This document shows, piece by piece, positions 16,175-25,671 of a DNA stretch of 64,000 nucleotides. The notes below the pieces were generated by a model. It worked only from the letters and a program-made list of their open reading frames with translations. It did no database searches and had not been told where the DNA came from. This stretch comes from Bog-473 sp963756025 (GTDB lineage: Bacteria; Actinomycetota; Acidimicrobiia; Acidimicrobiales; RAAP-2), in contig CAVWMF010000007.1 in NCBI GenBank assembly GCA_963756025.1, positions 1 to 64,000 of the forward strand. Direction: 5' to 3'. The translations under genes and the position numbers were made by a program. Position 1 is the stretch's first letter. Every line of letters begins with the position of its first letter.

Positions 16175-17356
16175 TCAAGCGCCGACGGGAGCCTTGAGGG
16201 CGGAGATATCTATCCCGTAGAGTGCGGCCGCCGTATCTCGAGCGAAGAAGGCTGCGTCTTCGTCGCTGAAGCCGTTCGCCAGGATCCTTCGCACGAGGCC
16301 TCGATCCTCAGGATAGAGGCAATCCATGTGCGGATAGTCGCTCGCCCACATGAAGCGGTCGGCACCAACTTCTTCTGCAGCGAGCCTGAGCGTATCGCTC
16401 TCGAATTGCACCGCCGCATAGACGTTGCTTTTGAAGTATTCACCAGTAGGGCGTTCTTGCGGTCCTTTTGCCTTGCCTTTTGTCGGGGAGTGGTCTTCGT
16501 CTCCCCTGCAATGGTCCATCCGGTAAATGTAGTGAGGCCACCACCCGACATCGGTTTCAGCCAGCACGATCTTCAGGTTCGGGTGCCGATCGAAAACGCC
16601 CGAAGCGATCAAGTTTCCAAGGGAGACCTGGACCTCGACGACCACTCTCGTAACGTAGTGGACGTACGAAAATTCTGGACTCGGAGTGGCATCAGCTGTC
16701 GAGTACTCGAGCATCCCCTTGCCCCTTGCTCCGGTCAGAATGTGCATCGTGAGCGGCAGTCCGAGCTCTGCCGCGGTTGACCAGACGGGGTCGCAGTAGT
16801 ACAGGTAGTAGGGACGCTCATCCACTGGAGAACTCGCGATGAGCGCACCGTTCAGGCCCAGGCACTTGATCTGCTCAAGATGCCGAACAGCCGTGGCCGA
16901 GTCCGTCACGTCACAAAGACCGACTCCCTTAAGGCGATTCGGATAGCCAGAGCAGTATTCACCCGCCCAATCGTTGAATGCGGTGAAACATTCCGCCCGG
17001 AGTTCGTCATCGTCCATTCCAAAGAGGAACAGTCCCCATGACGAGTAGAGCACCTCGGCTGCAACCGTGTCCCTATCTTGCTCCTTGAGTCGTTCGGAAG
17101 GATCCCAGACGCTCTTGGGGGCGCCTTCGTAGCCCCTCTTGATGGCCGTGTCGAAGTCCTCCGCTTGGCATCCGCCCACGCTGCCGGCGACCGGGTTCCT
17201 AAGATGCCCGCTTATCCAGAACTCGCCATCTGGGGTCTTTACGGTATGTGGCGCCCTCTCAAGGAGGCGGAGCGGCAGTCTCGTTTGAAAAAGATCGGGG
17301 GGTTCGGCAAAGTGCGCATCCCCCGAGATGATTATCTGATTGCCGATGACCGCCAC
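16175..17356 (-). CDS. Amidohydrolase family 2
   Basis: A 393-residue TIM-barrel hydrolase or decarboxylase. The N-terminal block IIISGDAHFAEPPDLF carries the D-x-H-x-x-E-P metal motif. Further landmarks are the strand LPLTMHILTGA, the block RHPNLKIVLAETDVGWWPHYIYRMD and the C-terminal FMWASDYPHMDCLYP with the metal Asp. This subfamily (with ETDxGW and ASDYPHxD) is frequent next to acyl-CoA and P450 genes in actinobacteria. It is not in an obvious operon except with the small gene at 15706. Substrate unknown. Confidence 0.9.
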   Translation of the reverse strand: MAVIGNQIIISGDAHFAEPPDLFQTRLPLRLLERAPHTVKTPDGEFWISGHLRNPVAGSVGGCQAEDFDTAIKRGYEGAPKSVWDPSERLKEQDRDTVAAEVLYSSWGLFLFGMDDDELRAECFTAFNDWAGEYCSGYPNRLKGVGLCDVTDSATAVRHLEQIKCLGLNGALIASSPVDERPYYLYYCDPVWSTAAELGLPLTMHILTGARGKGMLEYSTADATPSPEFSYVHYVTRVVVEVQVSLGNLIASGVFDRHPNLKIVLAETDVGWWPHYIYRMDHCRGDEDHSPTKGKAKGPQERPTGEYFKSNVYAAVQFESDTLRLAAEEVGADRFMWASDYPHMDCLYPEDRGLVRRILANGFSDEDAAFFARDTAAALYGIDISALKAPVGA

Positions 17357-17526
17357 ACGTCGTCCCTCCCCGGTCGCTTTCCTTGAGAACAGGGCCCACG
17401 CACCACATCCACGACCGCCTGTAGGACTACTCCTCCATGCCTCGACTTGTCAATGGGCTCACTCTGCCTCGATTTCGCTCGGTGACATTACGGTGCTGCC
17501 CGACGCCGGACGCTCGCAGGGGCGGA

Positions 17527-18405
17527 TCACCGACGCAGGGCCTTGATGATCATCTGCGCCATCACCTTGTGGCCGAGCGCCGTGGGATGGTAGGCGAACC
17601 CGGTGACGCCGAATACGTACTTTGAACCGGCGGTCCACCGTTGCGAGGACGATGATGCACACGCGGTGTGATCTCCCGGGACCGAGTAGGGGTCGACGAA
17701 TTTCACGCCTAAGGGCTTGACAACCTGAACGAATACATTCTCGAGCATCTGGCCGATGGAACGCACGACAGCCGCCCCCGAGTTGGTGAAGCCGAGAGCA
17801 GGGCAGTTCTTTCCGGCTGGTACCTCTCGAGGGTAGGTCACGAAAACAATCGTGGCTGACGGTGCCGCCACCTTGATCTTCTCGATCATCGCTTTCAGGC
17901 CCACCCGCGTGTTGGCTACCAACGTGGCGAGGTTGGGCGGCGGCGCACAGGTGGCCGGGTTTGCACATGCGACGGCCGTGGCGTTGTAGTCAATGTCATT
18001 GCCACCGACGGCGACGGTCACGAGCTTGGTGGCCGGAGTGAGGAAGGTTAGTTGCGGGGGGTTGCTCCCCTGCGACGTATTGACAACGTGCTCGATCATC
18101 GCTGCGCCACAGCTGGCGTCGACCAGGTTGAGATGAAAGTGGGTGGCGACAAGTTGTGCGTAGTCCCTACTCGACCGCCCGCAGGATGTGGACTGGACCG
18201 CGATCCCGTACCCCGAAGCGATGGAGCTTCCGAGCGACACGTAGCGATCACCTGACTGCAGGTTCGACGAAGTGGTCGCACTGGCTGCTGGTAGCCCATT
18301 CCCGGCCAGAAGGAGCACCGACAGTGCCCCAACCATAATCAAGAGGGCGAGCCCCAATCTCTGCGGTGTCGCAACAAAAGAATCGTTGTGTCTACTTTGT
18401 CGCAT
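17527..18405 (-). CDS. Secreted SGNH-family esterase/lipase
   Basis: A 292-residue protein with an N-terminal signal peptide (LGLALLIMVGALSVLLLAG, probable cleavage after AASA near residue 43), so it acts outside the membrane. The SGNH blocks are present: SLGSSIASGYG with the nucleophile Ser (the usual G-D-S is G-S-S), Gly in the second block, GGND in the third, and FAYHPTALGHKVMA with the catalytic His near the C-terminus. The length and the cysteines in the mature part (CGRSSRDYA, CGAAMI, CANPATC) resemble actinobacterial GDSL lipases stabilised by disulphides. Probably hydrolyses esters in the medium. Monocistronic by spacing. Confidence 0.88.
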   Translation of the reverse strand: MRQSRHNDSFVATPQRLGLALLIMVGALSVLLLAGNGLPAASATTSSNLQSGDRYVSLGSSIASGYGIAVQSTSCGRSSRDYAQLVATHFHLNLVDASCGAAMIEHVVNTSQGSNPPQLTFLTPATKLVTVAVGGNDIDYNATAVACANPATCAPPPNLATLVANTRVGLKAMIEKIKVAAPSATIVFVTYPREVPAGKNCPALGFTNSGAAVVRSIGQMLENVFVQVVKPLGVKFVDPYSVPGDHTACASSSSQRWTAGSKYVFGVTGFAYHPTALGHKVMAQMIIKALRR

Positions 18406-18488
18406 CTTGCTCGATTCGAGGGGAACTGGATCTCATGCTTCGCGTGGGTATCGGCACGTCGACGGCCTTGGTTCGTACCCCTTGGATG

Positions 18489-19379
18489 TCAGCTTGCCGG
18501 CTCGTCGAGGGCGGAAGCCGTCATCTCGTCCAGTGTCCACGACTTCTCGAAGTGGATCGATGTCATGGCGAAGTTGCCCCCGTCGCAGGCCGGGATGACG
18601 AGACCGGACATGTACGCCGAATCGTCCGAGGCCAAGAAGGTCGCGACGACGGCATTGTCCTTCAATCCGGGCGGCCGACCGACCTTCAGCGGTCCCACGA
18701 ACCGGTCGTCATTCCATTTCCCGCCCGACTCCTGAAGAGCGAATTCCTCGTAGGACATGTTGAGCACGGGAGCGTCCAGCGGAAGGGCGAAGTTGATTGA
18801 CATCCCATGAGTCGGAGCGAGACCGTTGACTCGGATGCCGTACCTACCCCACTCGGTGGCCATGCTGTGCACCAAACCGATCGCGCCGGCCTTCCCGGCG
18901 GCGTAGGCGCCGAACCCAACGGGGTAGGCGTTGATTCCCGCTGCCGACGTAGTCACGACAATATTGCCGCTGCGCTGTTTCTTCATCTGGTGGCAAGCGT
19001 GCTTGCCGGAGAAGAACACGCCACGAAAAACAGTGTTCGTCACGTCGTCCCACTGTTCTTCGGTCGTTTCTTCGATCGAGGGTCCGCCGGGCAAGGAACG
19101 CCCGGCGTTGGCAAACATGATGTCGAGCCGCCCGAAGTTCTCCACAGCGACCGCCACAGCCTGCTCGACCTCGGCCTCGATCCTGACATCGGTCTTCAGG
19201 CCGACGGCATCCCCGCCGGCAGCTTCGATTTCCTTGGCCACGGCGTGCGCTCGATCCTCGACCAGGTCAGTAACGACGATCTTGCCCCCCTCGGCTCCCC
19301 ATTGGAGGGCGCATTCGCGTCCAAGCCCAGCTCCCCCGCCCGTGATGACGATGCTCTTGCCTACAAATCGACCTGACAC
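18489..19379 (-). CDS. Short-chain dehydrogenase/reductase (SDR)
   Basis: A 296-residue classical SDR. NAD(P)-binding TGGGAGLGRE, the NAG-equivalent ANAGRS, catalytic Ser in TTSAAG and Y-x-x-x-K in YAAGK are all visible. A C-terminal insertion after NGLAPTHGMS suggests a large substrate. The frame runs open upstream to 20516, but that part is antisense to the CaiB gene. The GTG at 19379, with GGGGAGG about 10 bases before it, starts exactly at the Rossmann fold (VSGRFVGKSIVITGG). The gene is divergent from the CaiB-FabG-thiolase operon and may share its promoter region. Likely oxidises a hydroxyacyl-CoA or sterol-like alcohol; this is inference. Confidence 0.88.
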   Translation of the reverse strand: MSGRFVGKSIVITGGGAGLGRECALQWGAEGGKIVVTDLVEDRAHAVAKEIEAAGGDAVGLKTDVRIEAEVEQAVAVAVENFGRLDIMFANAGRSLPGGPSIEETTEEQWDDVTNTVFRGVFFSGKHACHQMKKQRSGNIVVTTSAAGINAYPVGFGAYAAGKAGAIGLVHSMATEWGRYGIRVNGLAPTHGMSINFALPLDAPVLNMSYEEFALQESGGKWNDDRFVGPLKVGRPPGLKDNAVVATFLASDDSAYMSGLVIPACDGGNFAMTSIHFEKSWTLDEMTASALDEPAS

Positions 19380-19418
19380 GTCCCGTGTCCTCCCCTTTAG
19401 CAGACGAACGAAAATACC

Positions 19419-19429
19419 TAGCCAGGCTA
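19419..19429. promoter_or_regulatory. Small palindrome in the SDR/CaiB divergent region
   Basis: TAGCC-A-GGCTA is a perfect 5-base inverted repeat midway between the divergent starts at 19379 and 19542. It could be an operator half-site pair but is short. Confidence 0.25.
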
Positions 19430-19541
19430 TACGGCCGAGACCCAGCCCGTCTGCCACGTCCGTCCTCTTCCGAGCGATCCGCCACCTCGAGGGAATGAGT
19501 AGCCTCGGCCTACCAGAAGAAAAGATCCGAAAGGTTGCACA

Positions 19542-20723
19542 TTGGCGCTCCCCCTTACCGGGCTGACGGTGGTCTCGTTCGAACAGGCGGTGGCGGCGCC
19601 GTTCTGTAGCCGGCACCTGGGCGATCTCGGCGCACGGGTGATCAAGGTGGAACACCGGGTTGGCGGGGACTTCACCCGCGCCTACGACGATGCGGTCCAC
19701 GGCATGGCGTCGTACTTCGTCTGGCTCAACCGCAACAAGGAGTCCCTCACCCTTGACATCAAACAACCGGCGTCCCAGGAGATCTTGACCCGGTTGCTGA
19801 CCCGGGCGGACGTGGTCATCCAAAATCTCGCACCAGGATCCGCCCATCGCATGGGGATCGCCGCAGCAGACATCGTGGCCCGTTTCCCACGAGCGATCGG
19901 CGTGGACATTTCGGGATACGGCGTCGGCGGTCCCTATGACGAGAAGCGCGCGTACGACCTCCTCATTCAGGCCGAAGGAGGGCTGTGCTCCATCACAGGA
20001 CTCCCGGGCGCTCCGGCCAAGGCGGGCCCACCCGTCGCCGACATGGGCACGGGTCTCTACTCGTTGACAAGTGTGCTCGCAGCGCTGTACGCACGAGAGC
20101 GCACCGGGGTCGGTGCAGCCATCAGTATCAGCATGTTCGACGTGATCTCCGAGTTCATGGGATTCGCCCTGCAGTACACGCGACACACCGGCGAGGAGCG
20201 CCAGCCCAACGGCATGAGCACCCCGATGGTTGCCCCCTACGGCGGCTACCCCACCAGCGACGGGCAGACGGTCGTGCTCGGCACGACGAATGACCGGGAA
20301 TGGCAGCGCCTGGCGCTCCGGATGCTCGAACGGCCGGATCTGGCCGGAGACCCGAGGTTCGCCACCAACATCGCACGCTGCGCCGCCCGCGACGTCGTCG
20401 ACGAGGCCATCTCCGCATGGACGCGCCAGCACACGCTGGCCGAAATCCAGTCGGTGGCCGACGCCGCCGGGATCGGCAACTCTCGGTACAACACCGTGAA
20501 GGACGTCATCGGCCATGCCCAGCTCGAACAGCGCGGTCGTTGGCAGGAGGTCGACTCACCGGTCGGGCCGCTCCCCTCCCTGCTCGCACCGCCCGAATCG
20601 GATGACTGGCGCCAACGGATGGACGCCGTACCTGCACTGGGCCAGCAGACGGATTCGATCCTCTCGGAACTCGGGTATTCTTCGGACGAAATTGCTCGCT
20701 TCCGCAGCGACGCGGTGGTGTGA
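19542..20723 (+). CDS. CaiB/BaiF-family CoA-transferase
   Basis: A 393-residue type III CoA-transferase that would activate an organic acid using a CoA donor. Visible are the N-terminal LTGLTVVSFEQAVAAPFCSRHLGDLGARVIKVE, the catalytic Asp in AYDLLIQAEGGL (family Asp169 position) and the C-terminal linker MVAPYGGYPTSDG. The start is a TTG at 19542, the first codon of the homologous region, with a gaaagg Shine-Dalgarno 8 bases ahead. It is followed after 60 bases by an SDR and then by a thiolase, so the three probably form one beta-oxidation operon: activate, oxidise the 3-hydroxy group, cleave. Confidence 0.9.
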   Translation: MALPLTGLTVVSFEQAVAAPFCSRHLGDLGARVIKVEHRVGGDFTRAYDDAVHGMASYFVWLNRNKESLTLDIKQPASQEILTRLLTRADVVIQNLAPGSAHRMGIAAADIVARFPRAIGVDISGYGVGGPYDEKRAYDLLIQAEGGLCSITGLPGAPAKAGPPVADMGTGLYSLTSVLAALYARERTGVGAAISISMFDVISEFMGFALQYTRHTGEERQPNGMSTPMVAPYGGYPTSDGQTVVLGTTNDREWQRLALRMLERPDLAGDPRFATNIARCAARDVVDEAISAWTRQHTLAEIQSVADAAGIGNSRYNTVKDVIGHAQLEQRGRWQEVDSPVGPLPSLLAPPESDDWRQRMDAVPALGQQTDSILSELGYSSDEIARFRSDAVV

Positions 20724-20783
20724 GCAAGGTGTCGTGGGGCCGTCGCGCCGTCAGCGCAACGCACAATCACAAGGGCGATGTTC

Positions 20784-21527
20784 ATGGGTCTATTGGATAA
20801 CAAGACAGCTGTCGTCACGGGGGCTGCACAGGGAATCGGGCGGGCGATCGCCGAGACGTTTGCCCGCGAGGGCGCCGCAATCGTCATCGGCGACGTGAAC
20901 CTCGATGCCGCCGAACAAGCCGCGGCGGAGTTGGTTGCGAGCGGATCGCGTGCACTGGCCGTGCGCTGCGACGTGACGTCCGAAGACGAAGTCGAGGCCA
21001 TGGTGAGCCAGTGCGTGACTGACCTCGGAAAGCTCGACATCATTGTGAACAACGCCGGAGTGACCCGTGATGCCACTCTCCGCCGCATGACCCTCGAAGA
21101 CTTCCGGACCGTCATCGACGTGCACCTCCAGGGTGCCTGGCTCGGAACGCGGGCCGCCGCCGCCATCATGCGGGAGCAACAGAGCGGCTCCATCATCAAC
21201 ATGTCATCGATCTCGGGCAAGGTCGGCAACATCGGTCAGACGAACTACAGCACCGCCAAGGCCGGTCTGGTCGGCCTGACCAAAGCCTCGGCGAAGGAAC
21301 TGGCGCACGTCGGCGTGCGCGTCAACGCGATCCAACCCGGTCTCATCCGGACAGCCATGACGGAGGCCATGCGGGCCGACATATGGGAGCAGAAGCTGGC
21401 GGAAATCCCCATGGCCCGGGCCGGGGAGGTCTCCGAGGTGGCCGATGCCGCGCTCTTCCTGGCCTCGAATCTCTCTGCGTACATCACCGGCACGGTCCTC
21501 GAAGTGACCGGTGGCCGCTACATGTGA
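20784..21527 (+). CDS. FabG-like SDR, probable 3-hydroxyacyl-CoA dehydrogenase
   Basis: A 247-residue classical SDR: TGAAQGIG (NAD(P) loop), NNAG, catalytic Ser in MSSISG, Y-x-x-x-K in YSTAK and the C-terminal TGTVLEVTGG. I take ATG 20784 over 20778 because AAGGG lies 8 bases before it. Its place between a CoA-transferase and a thiolase (17 bases to the next start) argues for a role as 3-hydroxyacyl-CoA dehydrogenase rather than in fatty-acid synthesis. Confidence 0.9.
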   Translation: MGLLDNKTAVVTGAAQGIGRAIAETFAREGAAIVIGDVNLDAAEQAAAELVASGSRALAVRCDVTSEDEVEAMVSQCVTDLGKLDIIVNNAGVTRDATLRRMTLEDFRTVIDVHLQGAWLGTRAAAAIMREQQSGSIINMSSISGKVGNIGQTNYSTAKAGLVGLTKASAKELAHVGVRVNAIQPGLIRTAMTEAMRADIWEQKLAEIPMARAGEVSEVADAALFLASNLSAYITGTVLEVTGGRYM

Positions 21528-21544
21528 GGAAAGGGACAGAAACG

Positions 21545-22756
21545 ATGAGAGACGCCGTCATCTGTGAGCCGCTACGCACCCCCGTTGGTCGCTACGGCGG
21601 AGTGTTCCGCGACGTGCCGGCCGCCGATCTGGCCGCCGCCGTGATCCGCGAGCTGTTGACGCGCACCGGGGTGGCTCCCGAGCACATCGACGACGTGCTC
21701 CTCGGCCAGTGCTACCCCAACGGCGAGGCTCCGGGGATCGGCCGCGTGGCTGCCCTCGACGCCGACCTGCCCATTTCGGTGACGGGCTACCAGCTCGACC
21801 GCCGGTGTGGATCGGGGTTGCAGACCATCATCAACGCGGCCATGCAGGTGCAGACCGGGGCAAGTGAGATCGTCCTGGCGGGCGGCGTCGAGAGCATGAG
21901 CCAATCCGAGTTCTATACGACCGCCATGCGATGGGGGGCCGGGTCGGAGAACACCGTGATGTACGACCGGCTGGCGCGCGGCCGGGTGACGTCGGGCGGC
22001 GTCAATTACCCCGTGCCCGGAGGGATGATCGAGACCGCGGAGAACCTGCGACGCGAGTACCGGATCCCGCGGGAGGAGCAGGACGAGTTCGCGCTGCGAT
22101 CCCATCAACGAGCAGTGGCTGCTCAGAAGAACGGGCTGTTCGATGAGGAGATCGTCCCGTTCACGGTGCGCGGACGCAAGGGCGACAGGGTCGTCAGTGA
22201 GGACGAGCACCCACGCCCGGACACCACACTCGATTCTCTCGCGGGGTTGCGGCCGGTCATGCTCCGCCAGGATGCCGACTCCACGGTCACGGCCGGTAAC
22301 TCGAGCGGGCAGAACGACGGCGCATCGGTGTGCCTCGTCACCCATTCCGAAAAGGCCGCCGAACTCGGGCTGCGTCCGCTGGCCCGCCTGCGGTCGTGGG
22401 CTGTCGCCGGCGTGGAACCGGCCCGCATGGGGATCGGGCCGGTTCCGGCCACAGCAAAGGCGCTCGATCGGGCCGGACTGTCGTTGGCCGATATTCCCCT
22501 GATCGAGCTCAACGAGGCGTTCGCCTCCCAGGTGCTGGCCTGCACACGGGAGTGGGAGTTCAAGGAATCAGACTTCGACCGCCTCAACGTGCACGGATCG
22601 GGCATCTCACTCGGGCATCCGGTGGGCGCAACAGGGGGACGGATTCTCGCCACCCTCCTCAGGGAGATGGACCGGCGAGGAGCGTCCTTGGGTCTCGAGA
22701 CCATGTGCATCGGCGGCGGCCAGGGGCTGACCGCGATCTTCGAGGCCGTGGGCTGA
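21545..22756 (+). CDS. Acetyl-CoA acyltransferase (thiolase)
   Basis: A 403-residue degradative-type thiolase. The nucleophilic Cys is in DRRCGSGLQ near residue 93, the active-site His in NVHGSGISLGHPVGATG and the second Cys in ETMCIGGGQG. AVICEPLRTPVGRYGG is the usual N-terminus. ATG 21545 has a gaggaaaggga Shine-Dalgarno and starts at the homology. As last gene of the CaiB-FabG-thiolase operon it would release acetyl- or propionyl-CoA. It meets the acyl-CoA dehydrogenase gene tail to tail with 5 bases between. Confidence 0.93.
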   Translation: MRDAVICEPLRTPVGRYGGVFRDVPAADLAAAVIRELLTRTGVAPEHIDDVLLGQCYPNGEAPGIGRVAALDADLPISVTGYQLDRRCGSGLQTIINAAMQVQTGASEIVLAGGVESMSQSEFYTTAMRWGAGSENTVMYDRLARGRVTSGGVNYPVPGGMIETAENLRREYRIPREEQDEFALRSHQRAVAAQKNGLFDEEIVPFTVRGRKGDRVVSEDEHPRPDTTLDSLAGLRPVMLRQDADSTVTAGNSSGQNDGASVCLVTHSEKAAELGLRPLARLRSWAVAGVEPARMGIGPVPATAKALDRAGLSLADIPLIELNEAFASQVLACTREWEFKESDFDRLNVHGSGISLGHPVGATGGRILATLLREMDRRGASLGLETMCIGGGQGLTAIFEAVG

Positions 22757-22761
22757 CTACA

Positions 22762-23919
22762 TCACCCGTCCACCGCGCCACCGATGACGTGCCGGGCGAT
22801 GATCACCTGTTGGATCTGGCTCGTTCCCTCGTAAATCCGAAAGAGCCGGGCATCTCGGAAGAATCGTTCGACGGCGACTCCACGCATGTAGCCGGCGCCA
22901 CCGTGGATCTGCACGGCACGGTCTGCGACACGACCCACCATTTCACTGCAGAAGTATTTGGCGGTCGACGGCCCCACTTTGCGGTCGGACCCGTCATCGA
23001 AGGCACGGGCAGAGGCCAGGACCAAGCTGCGCCCGGCTTGGAACTCCGTCACGGAGTCAGCGATGAGGCCTTGAATGAGCTGAAATCCGGCGATCGGCCG
23101 CCCTGACTGTTTGCGCGAGCGGGCGTATTCCACGGACTCATCGACAAGCCGCTCGGCCATGCCCACGCAGAGGGCGGCAATGTGGATTCGCCCATGCGCC
23201 AAACAACGCATCGCGGTGGCCCATCCGGTGTTCTGCCCGGCCTCCTCACCAACCAGAGCGGAGGCCGGGACCCGCACGTCGTCAAAATGGACGTCGGCCG
23301 TCCACGCCCCGAATTGTCCCATTTTGTGGTCGCGTGGTCCGACGGACAACCCGGGAGTTCCCCGTTCGACCAGGAATGTCGAAATTCCCCGGGACGCCCT
23401 TGCGGCGGGGTCGGTCCGGGCGAACACCATGAAGACGTCGGCCAGGGGTGCATTGGTGATATAGCGCTTGGAGCCGTTGATGACCCACTCGCTCCCATCG
23501 GGGACCGCCGTGGTCGTCATGCCTGATGGATCCGACCCGGCATCAGCTTCGGTGAGGGCGAAGGAGGCAACCGCGTCACCAGAGGCGATCTTCGGCAACC
23601 ACTCCTCCTTCTGGCCCGCTGTACCCCCCTCCATCAGCACATGCCCGGCGATGCCGTTGTTGGTACCGAACATCGACCTGAGTGCCGGCGTGGTGTAACC
23701 GAGCTCGATCACGATCCGGCTCTCTTCTTCCATCGACAGCCCCAGCCCGCCGTAGGCCTCGGGTAGGGCAAAACCGAAGAGACCCATCTTTTTGGCGGCC
23801 TCTCGGATTGCGGTCGGGACCTCGTCGCTCTCGTCGATATCGTTCTCCGCCGGAACCACAGTGGTGCGCACGAAATCCCTCACCACAGAGCGGATCCCTT
23901 CGAAATCCTCGCTATCCAC
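22762..23919 (-). CDS. Acyl-CoA dehydrogenase
   Basis: A 385-residue acyl-CoA dehydrogenase with all usual blocks: ALPEAYGGLG, ALTEADAGSDPSGM, WVINGSKRYITNA, and the C-terminal RIYEGTSQIQ with the catalytic Glu. In contrast to the pair at 11466/12631, this one looks like a classical homotetrameric enzyme. The start is a GTG at 23919 preceded by gaggagagg. It is convergent with the thiolase operon and could supply the missing dehydrogenation step for it. Confidence 0.92.
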   Translation of the reverse strand: MDSEDFEGIRSVVRDFVRTTVVPAENDIDESDEVPTAIREAAKKMGLFGFALPEAYGGLGLSMEEESRIVIELGYTTPALRSMFGTNNGIAGHVLMEGGTAGQKEEWLPKIASGDAVASFALTEADAGSDPSGMTTTAVPDGSEWVINGSKRYITNAPLADVFMVFARTDPAARASRGISTFLVERGTPGLSVGPRDHKMGQFGAWTADVHFDDVRVPASALVGEEAGQNTGWATAMRCLAHGRIHIAALCVGMAERLVDESVEYARSRKQSGRPIAGFQLIQGLIADSVTEFQAGRSLVLASARAFDDGSDRKVGPSTAKYFCSEMVGRVADRAVQIHGGAGYMRGVAVERFFRDARLFRIYEGTSQIQQVIIARHVIGGAVDG

Positions 23920-24194
23920 GCACCTCTCCTCTTCCGCGTTCTGCGTGCTTGACGCGAATTCGCATCTTCATTTCGTAACTGACGCTCGATTGGCTCAAAC
24001 CGATCAAGCCCATGACAGGGCCGGATCGCCCGAAAGAGAATAGCTGAGTTCGCCGACAGCGGCGGTCTGCATACGGCAATCCACACCGGAGGACGAGTGA
24101 CGGGGACCCCGGCAGCCAACGACGGTCCACGCCGCCGTGGAACCTTGAAGACGGGCGTGCCCAGCGCGGCTGTGCGACACGCCCGAAGAAGGAA

Positions 24195-24662
24195 TCAGGG
24201 CTCGCCGAGCCGGGCTGGGAAGCCGCCCTTGCTCACCGGGCCCCACCTCTCGATGGCTACCCGAATGAGTACCTTGCCTTGGTCGATCATGGCTTGTCGA
24301 TACTCGTCCCAGTCGGAATGTTCGCCGCTGATGGAACGAAAATAGGTCACGAGACCTTCCATTGCTTCAGGAAGATCAACCACAACGGCTGTCCCTGAAA
24401 CCTGGATCCACTCGCCCCCGAAATCGTTCGACAGGACGCAGATCGCCGCCTGGTTGTGCAGTCGGAGGTTGCGAACTTTGGCGCGTTCGGGATAGCTCGC
24501 CACCAGGATCTCCCCGTCGGGTGCGAGCCCCATGGTGACCGGAGACATCTGAGGACTTCCATCAGCCCGCTGCGTACTGAGAATGGCGTGATGCCGAGGA
24601 CCGATGAATTGGTCCAGTCCAGCCCGATCGACGGGCCTATCCGAAGCAAACGCACGGGGCAT
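24195..24662 (-). CDS. PPOX-class F420-dependent protein
   Basis: About 155 residues of the pyridoxamine-phosphate-oxidase-like split barrel: FIGPRHHAILSTQRADGSPQMSPV, then LVASYPERAKVRNLRLHNQAAICVL. The A-I-L-S-T-x-R-x-D-G-x-P-x-x-S-P-V motif is typical of the F420-binding group in actinobacteria. A GTG at 24728 would add 22 residues with no homology; ATG 24662 starts the domain, although neither has a clear Shine-Dalgarno. It is divergent from the luciferase-like gene at 24761. Likely reduces an unsaturated or oxidised small molecule. Confidence 0.85.
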   Translation of the reverse strand: MPRAFASDRPVDRAGLDQFIGPRHHAILSTQRADGSPQMSPVTMGLAPDGEILVASYPERAKVRNLRLHNQAAICVLSNDFGGEWIQVSGTAVVVDLPEAMEGLVTYFRSISGEHSDWDEYRQAMIDQGKVLIRVAIERWGPVSKGGFPARLGEP

Positions 24663-24760
24663 GGTGACGACCGTACCATCGGTGTGGGAGCGGCTCCATC
24701 GTTGAGGAAGGGCAAGACCTAGGATCACCTTGGACGAGGACCGGAAGACGGAGGACGATG

Positions 24761-25600
24761 ATGACCGAGAAACTGAGCGGGTGCGGCGTGTGGTCCCACG
24801 AGCTGCGCTTCGGAGACGCTGCGCAGATCGTCGAGGCCGCAGCAGAATTGGAAGCGCTGGGTTACACCGCGTTATGGGTGCCCGACGTCGGAGGGCCGCT
24901 GTTCGAGGACCTCAACCGGCTCCTTCAAGCGACGACGACGATTACGATCGCCACCGGCATTCTCAACGTCTGGCGGCATGAGCCGAGCGACGTGGGACAG
25001 TGGTTCCTCGCGTTGCCCGAGGACCATCGCCGGCGACTACTCCTGGGGATCGGGGTCAGTCACGGCGTCGTCGTCGGTGAAAAATGGGGTCAGCCCCTCG
25101 CCACCATGACCGCCTACCTCGATGGGCTCGAGGCAGCTGAGGTCCCTCTGGACCAGGTCTGCCTGGCCGCGCTCGGACCCAAGATGCTTGACCTTGCAAA
25201 GACCCGGACCGCGGGCGCACACCCCTACCTCGTCACCCCGGAACACACCTCCATTGCCCGTGCCGCCCTCAACGGCAGCCTTCTCGCAGTGGAACAGGGT
25301 GTAATTCTCGAGAGCGACCCCACCGCGGCCCGCGAGATCGGGCGTGCCGTCATCAAGGGCTATGGGGGACTTCCGAACTACGCGAACAACTGGAAACGGC
25401 TCGGCTTCACCGACGACGACATCTCCTCGGGTAGCGACGGTCTCGTCGACGCACTGATCGCGCATGGTGACGCGGGCGACGTCGCGCAGCGGCTCGCAGC
25501 CCACTACGAAGCAGGAGCCGACCACGTGTGCATCCAAGCCATCACCGCTCCGGGCAGCCCGATGCCCCTCGACTCCTGGCGGCGGCTCGCTCCGGGCTGA
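24761..25600 (+). CDS. Luciferase-like (LLM) F420-dependent oxidoreductase
   Basis: A 279-residue TIM-barrel oxidoreductase of the luciferase-like monooxygenase superfamily in the short F420-type form: GVWSHELRFGDAAQIVEAAAELEALGYTALWVPD at the N-terminus, ITIATGILNVW for the second strand, and LLLGIGVSH. Two ATGs occur in tandem (24758, 24761); GGAGG lies 6 bases before the second, which I prefer. Shorter than flavin-dependent members (compare 394 aa at 31885). F420 use is inferred from family type. Next gene is an SRPBCC protein 71 bases downstream. Confidence 0.88.
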   Translation: MTEKLSGCGVWSHELRFGDAAQIVEAAAELEALGYTALWVPDVGGPLFEDLNRLLQATTTITIATGILNVWRHEPSDVGQWFLALPEDHRRRLLLGIGVSHGVVVGEKWGQPLATMTAYLDGLEAAEVPLDQVCLAALGPKMLDLAKTRTAGAHPYLVTPEHTSIARAALNGSLLAVEQGVILESDPTAAREIGRAVIKGYGGLPNYANNWKRLGFTDDDISSGSDGLVDALIAHGDAGDVAQRLAAHYEAGADHVCIQAITAPGSPMPLDSWRRLAPG

Positions 25601-25671
25601 ACCGGATCAAGGCCCGGTGCAACAACGGTGACGGTCCCCCTTTCTCCTTCGAAGTGTGGGAAAGTTGAGCC

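Noticed and set aside
19380..20516. N-terminal extension of the SDR frame to 675 codons
   Set aside because: The extra part is antisense to the CaiB gene and has no SDR or other motif; the GTG at 19379 has a Shine-Dalgarno.
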